Positions 32,220 through 43,570 of a stretch of DNA of 64,000 nt are shown here, in pieces (within the stretch, counting starts at the first letter, position 1; each line of letters begins with the position of its first letter). The notes below the pieces were generated by a model. The model was not told the DNA's origin. It saw only the letters and a program-made list of their open reading frames with translations, and made no database searches. The position numbers and the translations under genes are program-made. The DNA lies in contig JAUKTV010000008.1 in the NCBI GenBank assembly GCA_030549205.1, positions 62,001-126,000 of the forward strand. The letters run 5' to 3'. This DNA is from Apiosordaria backusii. Taxonomy: Eukaryota; Ascomycota; Sordariomycetes; Sordariales; Lasiosphaeriaceae.

Positions 32220-32986
32220 TCACGACCTTTTATTCTGAACATACTGTGTGAACGTGGCCCTGGCGTTCTTACCAAAATCAAGCGCGTTGCTAAACATGCC
32301 TTGGTTGTTGTGCACAGGAAAGCTACCAGAGGGATTTGAAGGCTGGGGCACAGCGGTGCGGCTAATGGCCCAGGCAAAGGTTGACGCGCTGCCGGCTTGG
32401 GTCTCGAGGCGCCCGCCGTTTTGCTGGCTGTTCCATCTGCTGCAGCCCGTGCAGACAACCTCGACGGTCCAGTGTGTGGAGTTGCGGGCCGTGGAGAGGG
32501 TGCGAAGGGTGGCACTGCTGTAGATGCCGGGAAGAGTGCGGCCGCTATTTATGGGTGTCAGTATTAACCCCGGCCTTCCAATAACAAAAAGGATACATAC
32601 GCGCTCCATCTCGACGACACAGACACCTGACCTTGGTTCCCATTCGGCCATGCGACCGTGAGCGGGTTGTTCGTCATGCCGCCACCCCAGGCAAAGCCGA
32701 CCCATGTTTGGGTGATGGGAGAGATGATCTGGAGGATGGTGTCGTAGGCGGCATTGTTGGTCGCATCAGAGGGCAGGGCGACGCGGAAGGTGGGCGCGGT
32801 GGCGGAGATGTAATACTGGAGGAAGCAGAGACTCGGCACGTTGCCGGAGGCGGTGGAGCAGTATTTCGACGTGACGCCGTAGACTTGCCGTGGCTCTATT
32901 TCAGACGAAGAAGAGCTGGAAGAGAGAGGGGAGGAGGTGGCCAGCAGAGGCGCGGAGAGTAGGGCGATGAGGGATGAGAGATGCAT
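32220..32986 (-). CDS. Secreted AA8 (CDH-type cytochrome b) domain protein, stand-alone (236 aa)
   Basis: The exons are 32986-32601 and 32544-32220, and the join RWSA-GRTLPG keeps phase. The ATG at 32986 begins a signal peptide (MHLSSLIALLSAPLLATSS). The mature protein is a single cellobiose-dehydrogenase-type cytochrome domain. Met104 in FAWGGGMTNNP and His207 in PVHNNQGMF are the expected axial heme ligands (103 residues apart, close to CDH). Paired cysteines lie at 43/54 and 160/163. There is no flavodehydrogenase, CBM, GPI signal or membrane span after it. Such single-domain AA8 proteins are proposed extracellular electron carriers or iron reductases that could feed lytic polysaccharide monooxygenases or Fenton chemistry. 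It is convergent with the ZIP transporter, 101 bp away. Confidence 0.87.
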
Positions 32987-33653
32987 GGTGGCTGACTTGG
33001 AGTGGCTCAGGGGTATTTCAGGGGTAATTCTTGGGGCTGCAGAGATGGGAGTGAGAGGGCAAGGCTTGGGATTTATCATCTTATTTCTGTCTGCTATTCC
33101 CCTCCTTGGTTTAGAATTCATAACAGTCTACGTATTCATGTCGATGATCCGTGGTTCATAGGTAGGTACAACTTGACTCCTCCGGGTAAAGTCCATATGA
33201 GGCATCCCCCTTGTCATCCATGTGTTATATAGAGTATTTGCACTGATCAGCTTCTCCAACTTATCATCGAGCGGCAAGTGATCGGCAGCAAATCAGAGAT
33301 CCCGTCGCACAATCCATTCGACCCCGGCTGGTGGGCGAACAACAGCCTGAAGGACCTTTGTTACCCTCACCACGTTGTTTCCTTTGAGCTCACCCTCCGA
33401 GATGTAACCCCCCTGAAGGACTTTCCTTTGATTTGAAATATTGTTTACTATGATCCAATCAATCAGCAGTGATTGAAAACGGGCGGAAAAATCTGGACCG
33501 GAGTCAACACCAAGCAAGGAAGGTCGTAAAGGCAGACACACAGACAAAAGTCAACAATGATCTAACAACTTCAATCAACATTGAATCTCCTATAGAGTCT
33601 TTTACCCCTCACAACAAAAGTACCATACCATATCCCTCATTCCGAATGCGCAT
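32987..33653. other. Intergenic, about 670 bp
   Basis: This is the upstream region of the AA8 gene and the 3' flank of the sugar transporter, both on the minus strand. It contains TAGGTAGGTA near 33161. No gene is supported. Confidence 0.45.
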
Positions 33654-35437
33654 CTAACTGATCTCCTTTTGCTCGACCTTTGTGCCCTTCTCGGACAACT
33701 CGGGGGCATCCTCTCCATCAACCGACCCCTTCTCTGGGGCATCTGTCATGCCAAACAGCTTGTCCATGGCCTCGAGGGAGATACCCTTGGTCTCTGGGAC
33801 GAAGAACCATACAAACACAAACATGGAAAAGCAGAAGCTGCCAAAGATGAGGTATGTTCTATCACAGTGGTTAGCATTGGCATATTCTGATAAAAGGTAA
33901 TCAGGCAAAGAAACATACCCATAACCATCGCTACCAGCAGTGACCAACATGGTTGGCACAGCGCGGGCGACGACGAAATTGAAGAGCCACTGAGTGGCGG
34001 CGGCATAAGAAACATTAAGGGATCGAAGACGAGCAGCGGGAATTTCAGATGCGTAAATCCAGCAAGCCGGGCCCCATCCGAATTGGAAGAACCTAGATAA
34101 TCATGTTAGCTGATCTGACTTGTAGGGCGTACGGGAGGAAGGGACATACGCAGCAAACAGGAAGATGGACACGAGCGCAAAGTATCCAGCTGGCGGCACG
34201 TCCTGCCCGGGTTTGGGCGGTGCAATGCGCACATACAAGCCAATGTAGAACATGGCCAGCCCCTGAGCGATACTTGTCCACAACAGCGAACGTCTGCGAC
34301 CGAGCGAGTCGGCCATGAAGAGCAAGAAGCAGATGCAGCTGACGACCTTGACGATTCCATAGATACCGGTGCTGAAAAGCGAAGTCGAAGTTCCCGTCAG
34401 ACCAAGGTTCTGGAAGATGGTTGGCGCGTAGGTGTTGATGGCGTTGGTACCCGTCATCTGCTGGCAGATCATCAGGGTGATGCTGATGAGGACGCGCTTG
34501 CGGTTACCGGGGATCGTCCACATCTCTCTCTGCAAGTTCCAGAAGGTAGCATCGCCAATAAGGCGCCGTTCTTGCTCCAACTGATCAACGATTTCCTGAA
34601 ACTCCTCCTGAACGTAGGGGTGCGTGGGCGGTAGGTTGCGGATGTTGGACAAAATGCGCTTGCAGTCCTCCCACCTGTCCTGTCGGGCCAGCCATCGGGG
34701 CGACTCGTGGCAGAGCAGCATGCACCCGCAGAGGAGCGCAGCAGGGAGGGCCTGGATGGCGAGCGGGAAGATGTACATGATGGGCGCGTGTGGGAAGTGA
34801 ATCGAGACCGAATAGTTGATCCAAAACGCAATCATGCCTCCCGTGACAATAAACAGCTGGTATAAGCCGGTGAGAAGCCCGCGGATAGCGCGTGGCGAGT
34901 TCTCAGACACGTAAATCGGGTTCACGGCCGAAGCAGCACCAACGCCTACACCAGCCACGAATCGTCCCACGTACATGGGCGCCAGGTTCCCGGAGGCAGC
35001 AGCTTGCATGATAACACCGATGATGATGACCAACGAGACTCCAATAAGGCACCATTTGCGGCCAAAACGATCTGTTAGGGGCGAAGCGATGAGGGCACCG
35101 AGAAAACAACCGGCTTGAAGAGTCGATACGATGTTGGCAGCGAGATTGGCAGAAGCGACGGATTTGGGATCACCGAGACCGAAATCTTGGACGAAAGGGG
35201 GCAGCACGATAACACCTCCGATGACCGAAGAGTCCCAGCCGAAAGACATGGCGCCGAAGCAAGCCTAGACGGTGCCATAGTCAGTGTCTGAGCAAGAGAA
35301 CGAGGTGAATCGTCAATGAAGAAAAGTCTTACCGAACAAGCAAGCAAGTATACCCTCCATCCATAGATTTCGGCAGGATCCGTGGCCATGGCCTCGTTCC
35401 GCACAATCCTGCGGAGGATCTTTTGTGAGAACGTCAT
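33654..35437 (-). CDS. MFS sugar-porter-family transporter, quinate/hexose type (532 aa)
   Basis: There are four exons: 35437-35333, 35264-34150, 34092-33919 and 33858-33654. All joins keep phase with GTAAGA, GTATGT and GTATGT donors. The ATG at 35437 gives MTFSQKILRRIVRNEAMATD. Twelve spans are expected, with sugar-porter signatures in order: 'GWDSSVIGGVI' in TM1, DRFGRKW after TM2, 'GRFVAGVGVGAAS' in TM4, 'ESPRWLARQDR' after TM6, 'CQQMTGTNAINTYAPTIF' in TM7, DSLGRRRSLL, and the terminal 'FVPETKGISLEAMDKLFG'. It is a proton-coupled plasma membrane importer. Substrate cannot be fixed by eye. The overall pattern resembles the quinate permease/hexose group of fungal sugar transporters. No metabolic partner lies beside it. 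Confidence 0.92.
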
Positions 35438-37079
35438 GGTGGGCAATCCGTGATCCTCCTCGTGTCCAGATGCTTGAACCAAGGCACGGTCGAACCTGGA
35501 GTCGAAAGATCAACTCCTGGTTTTTGTTGCTGTCAAAAGAAAAAAAGTCCACACGGCAAGCAGCACCGCAACGGACCAGCAAGCTGTATTGCGACGGAAG
35601 ACAGGAAAACAGCCGGATGCTCCATCCCGGCCTTTTTGTAGTTGCACCGCAGCCATCTGGAATCAAGTCAATCTACTGTGGACGGGTGAACGGGCATGTC
35701 TCTCGCCTGATTGGCGAATTGTTGGAATATCCCAGGCCACGCCCCCCTGTTCGCTGCCACCGTCTTGGGATGCGGAGAAGCATCCTCTCCGGGAGATCAT
35801 GGGGCGACTTTGCATTCGGAATAGAGGGAAAAACTATCAACGAGTGGTGTAACGGGAGGCATGGCGGTTGAGAGTGAGAGGCGAAAGGGTAGCCGCATGT
35901 CGTTGGGTGAGCACCTGCACGTATTGGTTCGCCATGCTCTCGCTACCTACCATGTGCTGGGCACGGAAAGCCCCAGGATTGTCCTTTTTTCCACCAAGAA
36001 GAGGAGGTTGAGGTAGCGCTCAGGGTGGGCGTCGCTTCAAAAAAGCCCACTACACATCGGTTTTCTTGTTCCCGTTGCCAAGACGGCACCTTAAAAGCCA
36101 AAGATCTCTCGATTCTTGGCCGTGAACGCCACGTCAAATTGCTAGGTTGACATGAGGAGCAGGATGCTTGGGTTTCTTGAATTTGGGACTCGATAGCAAA
36201 AAACGGACCATGATCGAGACGGTGGTTCAACGTCGGAGCAAAAAGAACTTCAGAATGCCAATTAACACGCCAAAGATAAGGTATGGTCGCGTCGAGTGCC
36301 GCTCGGTATTAGGCTATTCGTAACTCTGGCAGTTGCAGAGCTTCAAGGGTCGGGATGATCTCGGTGGTGTGCGACCGACTTGGCTTTCTTGGCCGTTTTG
36401 GCATGGGGGGCGCGGGATGCGGGGAACCTGGCCTTGTTATCATTGGGGTTGGGGACGGGGGTGCGACTTCGTTTCCTCCTAGTTTGTGTTGCTTTATTTT
36501 CGTCGCAGAGCCATGACCTGCTCTTCAGCTTTCATATTCTTCCGTAGACACCTTATCCAAATCCAAGTCTCACGCATTCTCAACGGAAAAAATACTCGAC
36601 TTCCTCCCCAGGGATATTCTAACCCCCAAAACTATCGACAGTGTTAATATTCAACGTCCATGCCTTCTCCAATTATCCAGAGTCACATATCGTGCGGCTC
36701 GTGGCGAGGAGTCCAATTTAGCCACGCCAAAGAGGGTGACAATGGCGACCAACACTGCACATGGCCATTTTTGGCCGTTTCTGCGCGTGCCACAACGCTG
36801 GGCCAGGGGGGTTGCTCGCTCAGATGTCTGTGTGCTGTCTACAAGCTTCCTGCCATCCTTCCTGACTTCATCCAGGTATTTATCCACGAATGAGAGGCGA
36901 TCATTTGGATGATTGACCCATGCCGGTCAGCAACTGCCCTGTGTATTGCTGATCATCTGACACCGCAGCAGGGTGCAGTTTCCCACACTTGTCGTCAGTG
37001 ACAAGACACCGCTGGAAAAAATAACCAGTTCATGTTGCTCCAGTGAATCCAGGTACCTGGTCTGGCCCTCACCACGAGA
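35438..37079. other. Divergent intergenic region, about 1.6 kb
   Basis: This separates the sugar transporter and the BNR_4 gene. The only element noted is the 12-bp palindrome CCAGGTACCTGG at 37049-37060, 19 bp before the BNR_4 ATG. Frames inside are short and featureless. Confidence 0.5.
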
Positions 37080-38587
37080 ATGTTTTCAAGTCCCACCTAC
37101 ACGGTGTTGGGTCCAGATCCCACCAACCGCAAATGCAGAATCAACTGCTATGCTTTTCAGCAGGATGCTATTATCTCGTTTCAAGGCTGGCAGTATGCCG
37201 CATTCTACAGTCCTCTTGGAGAAGATACCCTTGAGCCCGTGTATGTGCACCTCGCCCGGAGACAGCTTGGTTTAAAAACTCCGCCGAGTGTGTCGAGTGG
37301 TGACGGAGACTGGGAGGTGCTGGTATTTCTGGACTACCCTCAAACAGTAGATGATGGCCATAATACCGTTCAGATTGGCATTTCTCCTGGTGATGGGACA
37401 ATCCATCTCTCATATGACCATCACTGCGATGTGTATGCCACTTCTTTCGCTTCGGGACGTCAGTATCAGACGGGCGCTGACGTTAGCATAGGCTTCGCTA
37501 TCGCTACTCATGTCGAAACCTGGCTTTGAAGCCCACCGAGTTCTCTTGGACAAGTTCTAATTTCACCACAACACTTGATTACCTTCCTGGCCTCCCAGCA
37601 TCCCACAAGCCCTTCCATTACGTTACGTACCCTCGATTCTGTGCTGCCGACTCAGATCTTCTCTTCACACTAAGGGACGGAAAAGCAGGCCTGGGCAACG
37701 ACCATCTTTACATCTACTCTTCTGCATCTGGCCATTACTCCTATATCGGCCAACATCTGACTGGAATTCAGAGTAATCCGTACATCCATGGCCTTAGCTA
37801 TCGCGCAGGCAATCTGCATTTGACCTGGGTCTACCGCGGTTTCGTCCACTATGATGGATGGGATGATCTCGCCGACACCAAGCACAAACAGCAGGCCGGG
37901 CCCAACGGAGCAGAGAATAACCATGATCTGTGCTACTGCTACAGTGATGATCTCGGAAAAACTTGGAAGAATGGCCAGGGCAAAGTGATTGCTTCTGGGG
38001 ACTTGGGGACCAACACAGTTGATAACAACAGTGAAGGGATAGTTGCTTTCCGGATACCAAAGGGATTGAGACTCACAAATCAGGAGTCACAAGTTGCGGA
38101 CTTGGATGGAGGCGTCCACGTTTTGAACAGGAATTCCGTACCAGTTGGTCCTGGGAGCAGTGACGGGACAATTACACACTGGAAGCACTATTATAAGGCG
38201 CCTGGGGATAGTGGTACGTGTACTGATACTTTTCTTGGGTCTGACGTTGTCATTCTAACAGATACAGGGAACTGGACCGAACGCGCTTTACGACCAGTGT
38301 ATGGCAGCACCAGGGGCAGGTTGGCTGTTGGGAAAACGGGGGATTTATTCATAATTCTTCCCGACGGAGAGAAAGGACATATGTATATTGAAAGAGTAAC
38401 CAAAAGCAGTGGATACACCGCTCGCGAAGCGCTTTGGTTCAGGGAAGGACTTTGGGGTGAGCCGCTTGTTGACCAAGCACGGCTGGAGAACGACAACATC
38501 TTGTCGTTGATGGTCCTGGCTGGTACGGAGGTATTAGGCCAGCCACCACGGAACAGAAATGTCGTGGTGTTAGACTTTAAACTGTAG
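37080..38587 (+). CDS. BNR_4 beta-propeller protein (ulvan-lyase/BNR-repeat family-like), about 466 aa
   Basis: Exon 1 is 37080-37432 and exon 2 begins at 37492. The join gives DHHCDVLRYRYSCRNLALKPTEFSW, restoring a conserved strand (GTATGC donor, GCTGACG branch, CATAG acceptor). A second probable intron lies at 38214-38261 (48 nt, GTACGT donor, TCTGACG branch, TAACAG acceptor). It is a multiple of three with no stop, so it is easily missed. Removing it gives GDSDTGNWTERALRP. Family features are 'DGHNTVQIGISPGDGTIHLSYDHH', 'TYPRF', repeated beta-strand blocks, 'YCYSDDLGKTWKNG' (Asp-box-like) and 'PRNRNVVVLDF'. The BNR_4 family includes polysaccharide lyases acting on ulvan-like glycans, but the substrate here is unknown. 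No signal peptide is visible from this start. Either the protein is intracellular or a 5' exon is missing. Confidence 0.8.
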
Positions 38588-38749
38588 TAAGCTTGAAAGA
38601 TATGTACGTAAATGAAATGCCTTCCTTGCGTATGCTCCCATGTCGTTCCCAGTAGGTATCTAGTACCCAAACAGAGAAAATAGGTATCATGATACTCGTA
38701 TCGTCGTCATCATCAGAAATTCTGCAAGGAAAGAAAATGCCACCAATCA

Positions 38750-40639
38750 TTAAACAAATCCGGTCAAAGTCTCCAAGCCTGCAAAATCCGATCTCCCGCC
38801 TTGGCCGTGCCCTCTTAATCTCGCATGCACGTTGATCCGCCCATATTCTGGACCTGTATCGACAGCCCTGACAATCCACATTGTCCTTCTCTTTCTCATT
38901 GCTCTAGGTGGTTCATATCCTGCCCCTTTGTTAGCTTGAATATTTCTCTGCACATGGCCATCTCTTACCTTGGCTTTGGTGACATGGCTCCGTGCTCGCT
39001 CTCAAAGGGAAACCCATTTTGTTCCATGTGTCCTTTGAATTCGGTGTCGGTGCAAAGAGTCGCTGCTGTTGAGTTGACTGAGGCTCTTGGTGGTAGCTCT
39101 CGGGTTCTGCAGTGGACATGTCCATGTCCAGATAGGATGTCGGGTTCTGATCCCAGTTGTACATGCTCTCGTTCTGAAACAGCGAGATTTCGGGATCAAA
39201 AGGCACGGCCGTCAGGGGTGGTGGAGGCTCAAATGGCCGTTCTGCTCTCTGGGCTGAGTCGTCCCAGTACACAGGGTTCGAATCCAGCATCTTTCCTTTT
39301 CCTTTCGCGCTGATTTCCTGCATCTCTTCGCTGCTTGGCGTCAAGATCCCACGGCCCCATATATACCCCCTCTTGATCTGACTATCACCGGTTTCCTCGA
39401 GCAGAGACGATGATATTCTTCCCCAGCCTTTGCTAGCCCACTCGATCACCCTCCTCTCCATTCCCGTGTCCATTTTGATGCCGAGTAAACCGCCCAGGTA
39501 AATCAGGTGATGAGCCAGCATCTGGCACAGGTGATCCCGCATCGCCAGCCAAAGTGTCGGGCTCTGCTGAAAATCCCTATCATCGACCTGCATCTCCCCT
39601 TCGATTCGTCGTGATTCCTGCTGCATGTCCCGTCCTAAACCTCTGCTCGAGTACCCCACCCCTAGAACAGCCCCCAACACCACCAGAAACAAAACCTGGC
39701 AGCTCTCCCTCGACAGCTTCCCCAGATATTGTGGTGTAAGTATCCTGTCCAACGCCAGCAACATTCTCGACCCTGACATCCTCCCTGCTGTCCAAACCTC
39801 GTCCCTTGTCACCATCCCCACCAACCTGGCCTCAAAGTTCGAATACCCCATCGAAGCAGCCATGAGAAACCTCCTAAAATCATGCGTCAAATCCTCCATT
39901 TCCTTCTCTTTCTTCGCCCCGTCCTCCGACGCAAACGACAGCCCCAACAGATTCGCACACATGCCCGCCACCATGCTCCCCCCTTGAAGCTCTGGCAGCG
40001 TGTACGCCTCATCCAGTAGCCACCTCGTGATCCTTTGGTTGAAAGACGACTCGTCAAGATCCGCAAACTGGGCCGGCTGCGCGATCCGGCCCAGCAAAGC
40101 GCCCATCTTGAGCATGAGCGTTTCTGTCCTCATCTTGCCCAGGTTTTTTGGAGAGTGGACCTGAAAAATGTCAACGTCGGCAAATCTCGTCCGGATGCAG
40201 TAGCTCCAGCTGAGCACTTTTCTCTCGGTTCCCTTGACGGCCGAGGAGAGGCAGGCTTGGCAGGGGTTTTCAAGAGAGCACTTTTCGTTTCTGGTCGTTA
40301 GCCATGATCGAGATCACCCATGTTAGACAAACGAACCTCAATCTTGAGCATCCTACACCGTAAGCATGCGCCCTGTCGTCTCACACCCAGGACCTTCTGC
40401 TTGGCCTCGATGGTCAACCTTGCCCTTTTTGGTTTCCCTGATGGTGCTGTGCCCTGCGGTGGTTGTTCTACTAGCCGAAAGCAGTGGATATGTCGGGCAA
40501 AGGTCGGTATGTCGTTTGTGATGGTATTGCAGTGTTGTTGTCGTTGTTGTCGCCTTTGGACCTGAAGTTGTTGAAAGGAAAAAGCGCCTTGAAGATGTCG
40601 CGGTTCAGCCACATCCTGCTCACCTGGGGGGTCATTCAT
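38750..40639 (-). CDS. Zn2Cys6 transcription factor, long-spaced cluster (594 aa; C-terminus alternative)
   Basis: Exon 1 is 40639-40337 and exon 2 is 40280-38969. They join as LKIE-CSLENPCQAC (GTTCGT donor, AAAAG acceptor). The zinc cluster is C-x2-C-x6-C-x5-C-x2-C-x17-C at about residues 92-127. This is the fungal variant in which the last Cys follows a long insert (..WSYCIRTRF). The N-terminus is Gln-rich (QRRQQRQQHC). The middle region resembles a degenerate fungal TF domain, with helices and 'MAGMC..LL'-type repeats. A third exon, 38919-38750, is supported by a strong intron (GTAAGA donor, AGCTAACA branch, GGGCAG acceptor) and correct phase. Without that splice the protein stops at 38931 (550 aa). 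It is a nuclear regulator with unknown targets, convergent with the BNR_4 gene (162 bp). Confidence 0.82.
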
Positions 40640-42231
40640 TGGTATATGTAAATACAGGGTGGTGCGGGCTAGAACCGGCAGGGTGGGTAAGTGACGATGG
40701 TGGTGGTGGCGAAGCTAGCTCCTAGCATGTAATACAATGGTCCCTAGTAACTTCCCAATCCCAGCTGAGAGTGTTAGACATTTCTGGCTGGGCCAAGGTC
40801 CCAGGTGGACGGACGGATGGATCGATTCTCTCACACACTAACTTACCCACCAAAAGGTCGAGAAGCAGAAACATGAGACAATTTTCGGGCAGCCGGGCCT
40901 GAACTTGCAGGTTTCTTGGACCGAATTCCCATGGCGACCTGAATACTTTATGACTAGTACCACACTAGCAGTTGTGCAGGTGGCCCAAACCTGTTCGAGG
41001 CTGGCTGACGGTTACACGGGTCTCTGTCGATATCCCCCCAAGCCCGCGAAATAAGCATCACCGAGCTTCCCGAAACAGGCTTAGCGCTTGTTTCCTGGGG
41101 ATGCAAACCCCCCTGCCAGCGCCAGCAGGCGCACCGCATGGTTTGAGGCGCTTGGCGAAGCTGCATGGTTCGAGACCCTGTTTCGTGGTGACAGCAATGC
41201 TGCGAATGCCCATCATGAGACGCCATCAGGTTCCAAGGCCCAGCTGGGCAGCGGTTGTCGATGGTGCCTCTCGAGAGAACAACAGTAATCTTCTGGAAAT
41301 TCCATCGCCTGACTGTGGAGTGCGGGAAGATGGCGGTGGACCTGATCATCGTCATGGTTCAATTCCCTCAGATCACGACCGGAATCGGGGGCTCCACAGA
41401 TAACCCTAACCCCTGACCGCTCTCCATGCCAAATTTGAGCAAGTGTTTGCTGCCGCCAGTTGGTGGAGTTCCAAAAGTTCAAGTCCCGGTGCTTGAGCTT
41501 CAGCAGGTGTCGGGGCAGATGGATGTCCAAATTGGGTAAAAACCACAGCTTACCGAGAAACCATGCGGCTCAGGGTGTGTCGTGTCGGCGGTGTGTGGCT
41601 GCTTGCTGTCACTCGCTTTCTTTTTGCGGGCGGCAGGGTTACCACCTCCACAACTAGCCAATCGGAGATATACCAGGGGCTCGCCCAAGCTGAAAAGCCG
41701 TTTGAGAAAACACCAAGCCAGCTGAAAACCCCTGCTTGGGCCAACAAGATCGGATTCTAGACGCCACCACCATCATTTCCTTCTCAAAATTGTTGCCAAC
41801 CGCTCCTTTCGTGTTGGCGTGGTCCCCGTCCGGAGATGTGCCCGCCGGCCATTGCGGTCGTGTCACTGCGCTTTTGTTGTCCGTATTTATTTCCACCTTT
41901 TCCGCCGCCTTGTCCTCGAGTGCTCGTGATCCTTTTCATCGCAAGAGGCTTGCGCAACCATCTGCAGGTCATCGCACGGTCTTGCTTGGCAGCCAATATG
42001 GCATCCACTTTGCACGTCAGATCATCATCATACTTGCAAGCAAAGCTGGAGACAAGACTGAGTCGTCTAAATTAGATTGCCACTGATTGCCAGCCTCTTC
42101 TAGAAGCTCCAGACAGGTGAAATGTTGGTCCCTAGTGTAAGAAATCAGATCAAACAAGAAACGATGCTCGCAGAATTCCAAACATGATATGCTCCTCATC
42201 GCGCCATGAGCACCGCCAGTCGCTCACTCTA
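40640..42231. other. Intergenic, about 1.6 kb
   Basis: This region lies upstream of the Zn2Cys6 gene and downstream of the protease. It contains TAACCCTAACCC (41401-41412), two telomere-type repeats. No coding sequence is supported. Confidence 0.5.
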
Positions 42232-43570
42232 CTAGAGAGGCTTCTCGGCCCAGCCCAGCTGCTCACTCCCTTGATCAAACACTACAAAGGCCGCTTTGAG
42301 CGCAACGTCACCCCAAATAGTAAACCCAACTCCGCTGTCACTCTGCATCCCCCCAAAACACCTCTGGCTGTTCCCGTCGGATCGTGAGTAAGACATGTAA
42401 CTACCAGGGACTCTAATCATCTGGCCATCCCCGGTCCCAAAGTAAAAGTCGGGAACCGTCGTGTCATCGCACTCAAACGTGTATCCGCCTTGAGACGGCT
42501 CGTACTCGGCGCTGGCGATTTGGCTGTAAAAAGCTTCACACACGCCGTCAGGCAAAAGGAGCAGGGTAGTACCCGTGTCCGCAATGCCGTGAACGCGTGT
42601 ATCGTTGAAGCTGCCTGTCGAGCCAACTTGGAAACCGGGTGACACCCACCTCCAGAAGCCATCGGTGCTGTTGACCGGAACCCATGTGATGTTCCCCGAG
42701 TAAGCGTCGTCATCAATGTAGCCAAAATTGTAGCGGCCGGCTATGCAACAGGTTAGCAAGACACACAATACACCAGGTAGTCAGGTGACTTACGGGCACC
42801 AGCCTTGAGGTCAGCCGTAAAGACCGGCAGGTCGAGACCGGGCATGGCTTTTTCAAAAAACGTCTTTTGCTTGTAGGGCTGCACTGTGTTGATGGTACCA
42901 AAGCCAAGGCCCACCAAGCCGTCATTGTCCGAGTCGGCCGTGAATTCTTCTGAGACGACTTTGGCTGCTTCCACGGCTTGTGTCGATACTGTCAGACCAC
43001 CGATCGTGACTGTGTCAACGTAGACGTCGCCACTTGAATAGCTCTGGTCCCGTACGTGATCTTCCAAGTGTAGCCCTCCATCTTGTCCGACGTGGAGCTC
43101 GCGTTCGGGTCGTAAAGGGTCTGCCCGTTGATCATGCTCTCCTTGAGCAGTGTGCTAAAGACCCAGAGATCGCTGGATCCTGTGTCAAGGTCGAGATTGA
43201 GTTGCTGCGATGGGGTGCCAACGGAAACGGGCAGCAGATACTCGACATCGTACGACTTGGGGTAGTTCTGAACGCTGCCTCTGTCATTTTCGTCGTCATC
43301 GCCATCATCTGCTCCGTCGTCTGCGGCGCGCTTCTGGTTCCTTGCTTTTCGGATTCGTTTGACTGCGGCCTTGAGGTCGTGCGGCAGAGGTGCGCCGTAT
43401 TTCCGCAGAGTTCTCGCAAGCTCGAGTGGTCCGTTGCGTACAAATTTGGGGTTGTGCACCTGTGTCAACGATGTCGTGCCCGTTTGAGCTGTGTTGCCAA
43501 TGGCAGCAGGTGGTAATGCTGTGGAAGCGGTCAGGAGACCTGCGAGAACGAGAGACTTGATGATCGCCAT
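42232..43570 (-). CDS. Secreted pepsin-like aspartic protease, frame broken by one missing base (about 428 aa)
   Basis: The ATG at 43570 starts a signal peptide (MAIIKSLVLAGLLTASTALP). A propeptide with a KR site and an acidic Asp-rich stretch (83-97) follows. The catalytic domain holds the first Asp in LDLDTGSSDLW (D129) and the second in GIADTGTTLLLLPD. The flap region reads ITYG in one frame and DQSYSSGDVYVDTVTIGG in the next. One extra G in the run at 43049-43051 would join them as YGDQSYSSG, as expected for pepsins. An intron (42741-42793, GTAAGT donor, CATAG acceptor) joins KAGAP-GRYNFGYID. Its phase is correct only if the missing base is counted, which independently confirms the one-base deficit. 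Family role: extracellular protein digestion at acidic pH. Confidence 0.88.

Noticed and set aside
39280..39300. GGGTTCGAATCC, resembling a tRNA T-loop
   Set aside because: It encodes LDSNPVYW of the Zn2Cys6 regulator on the minus strand, and no cloverleaf can be formed around it.
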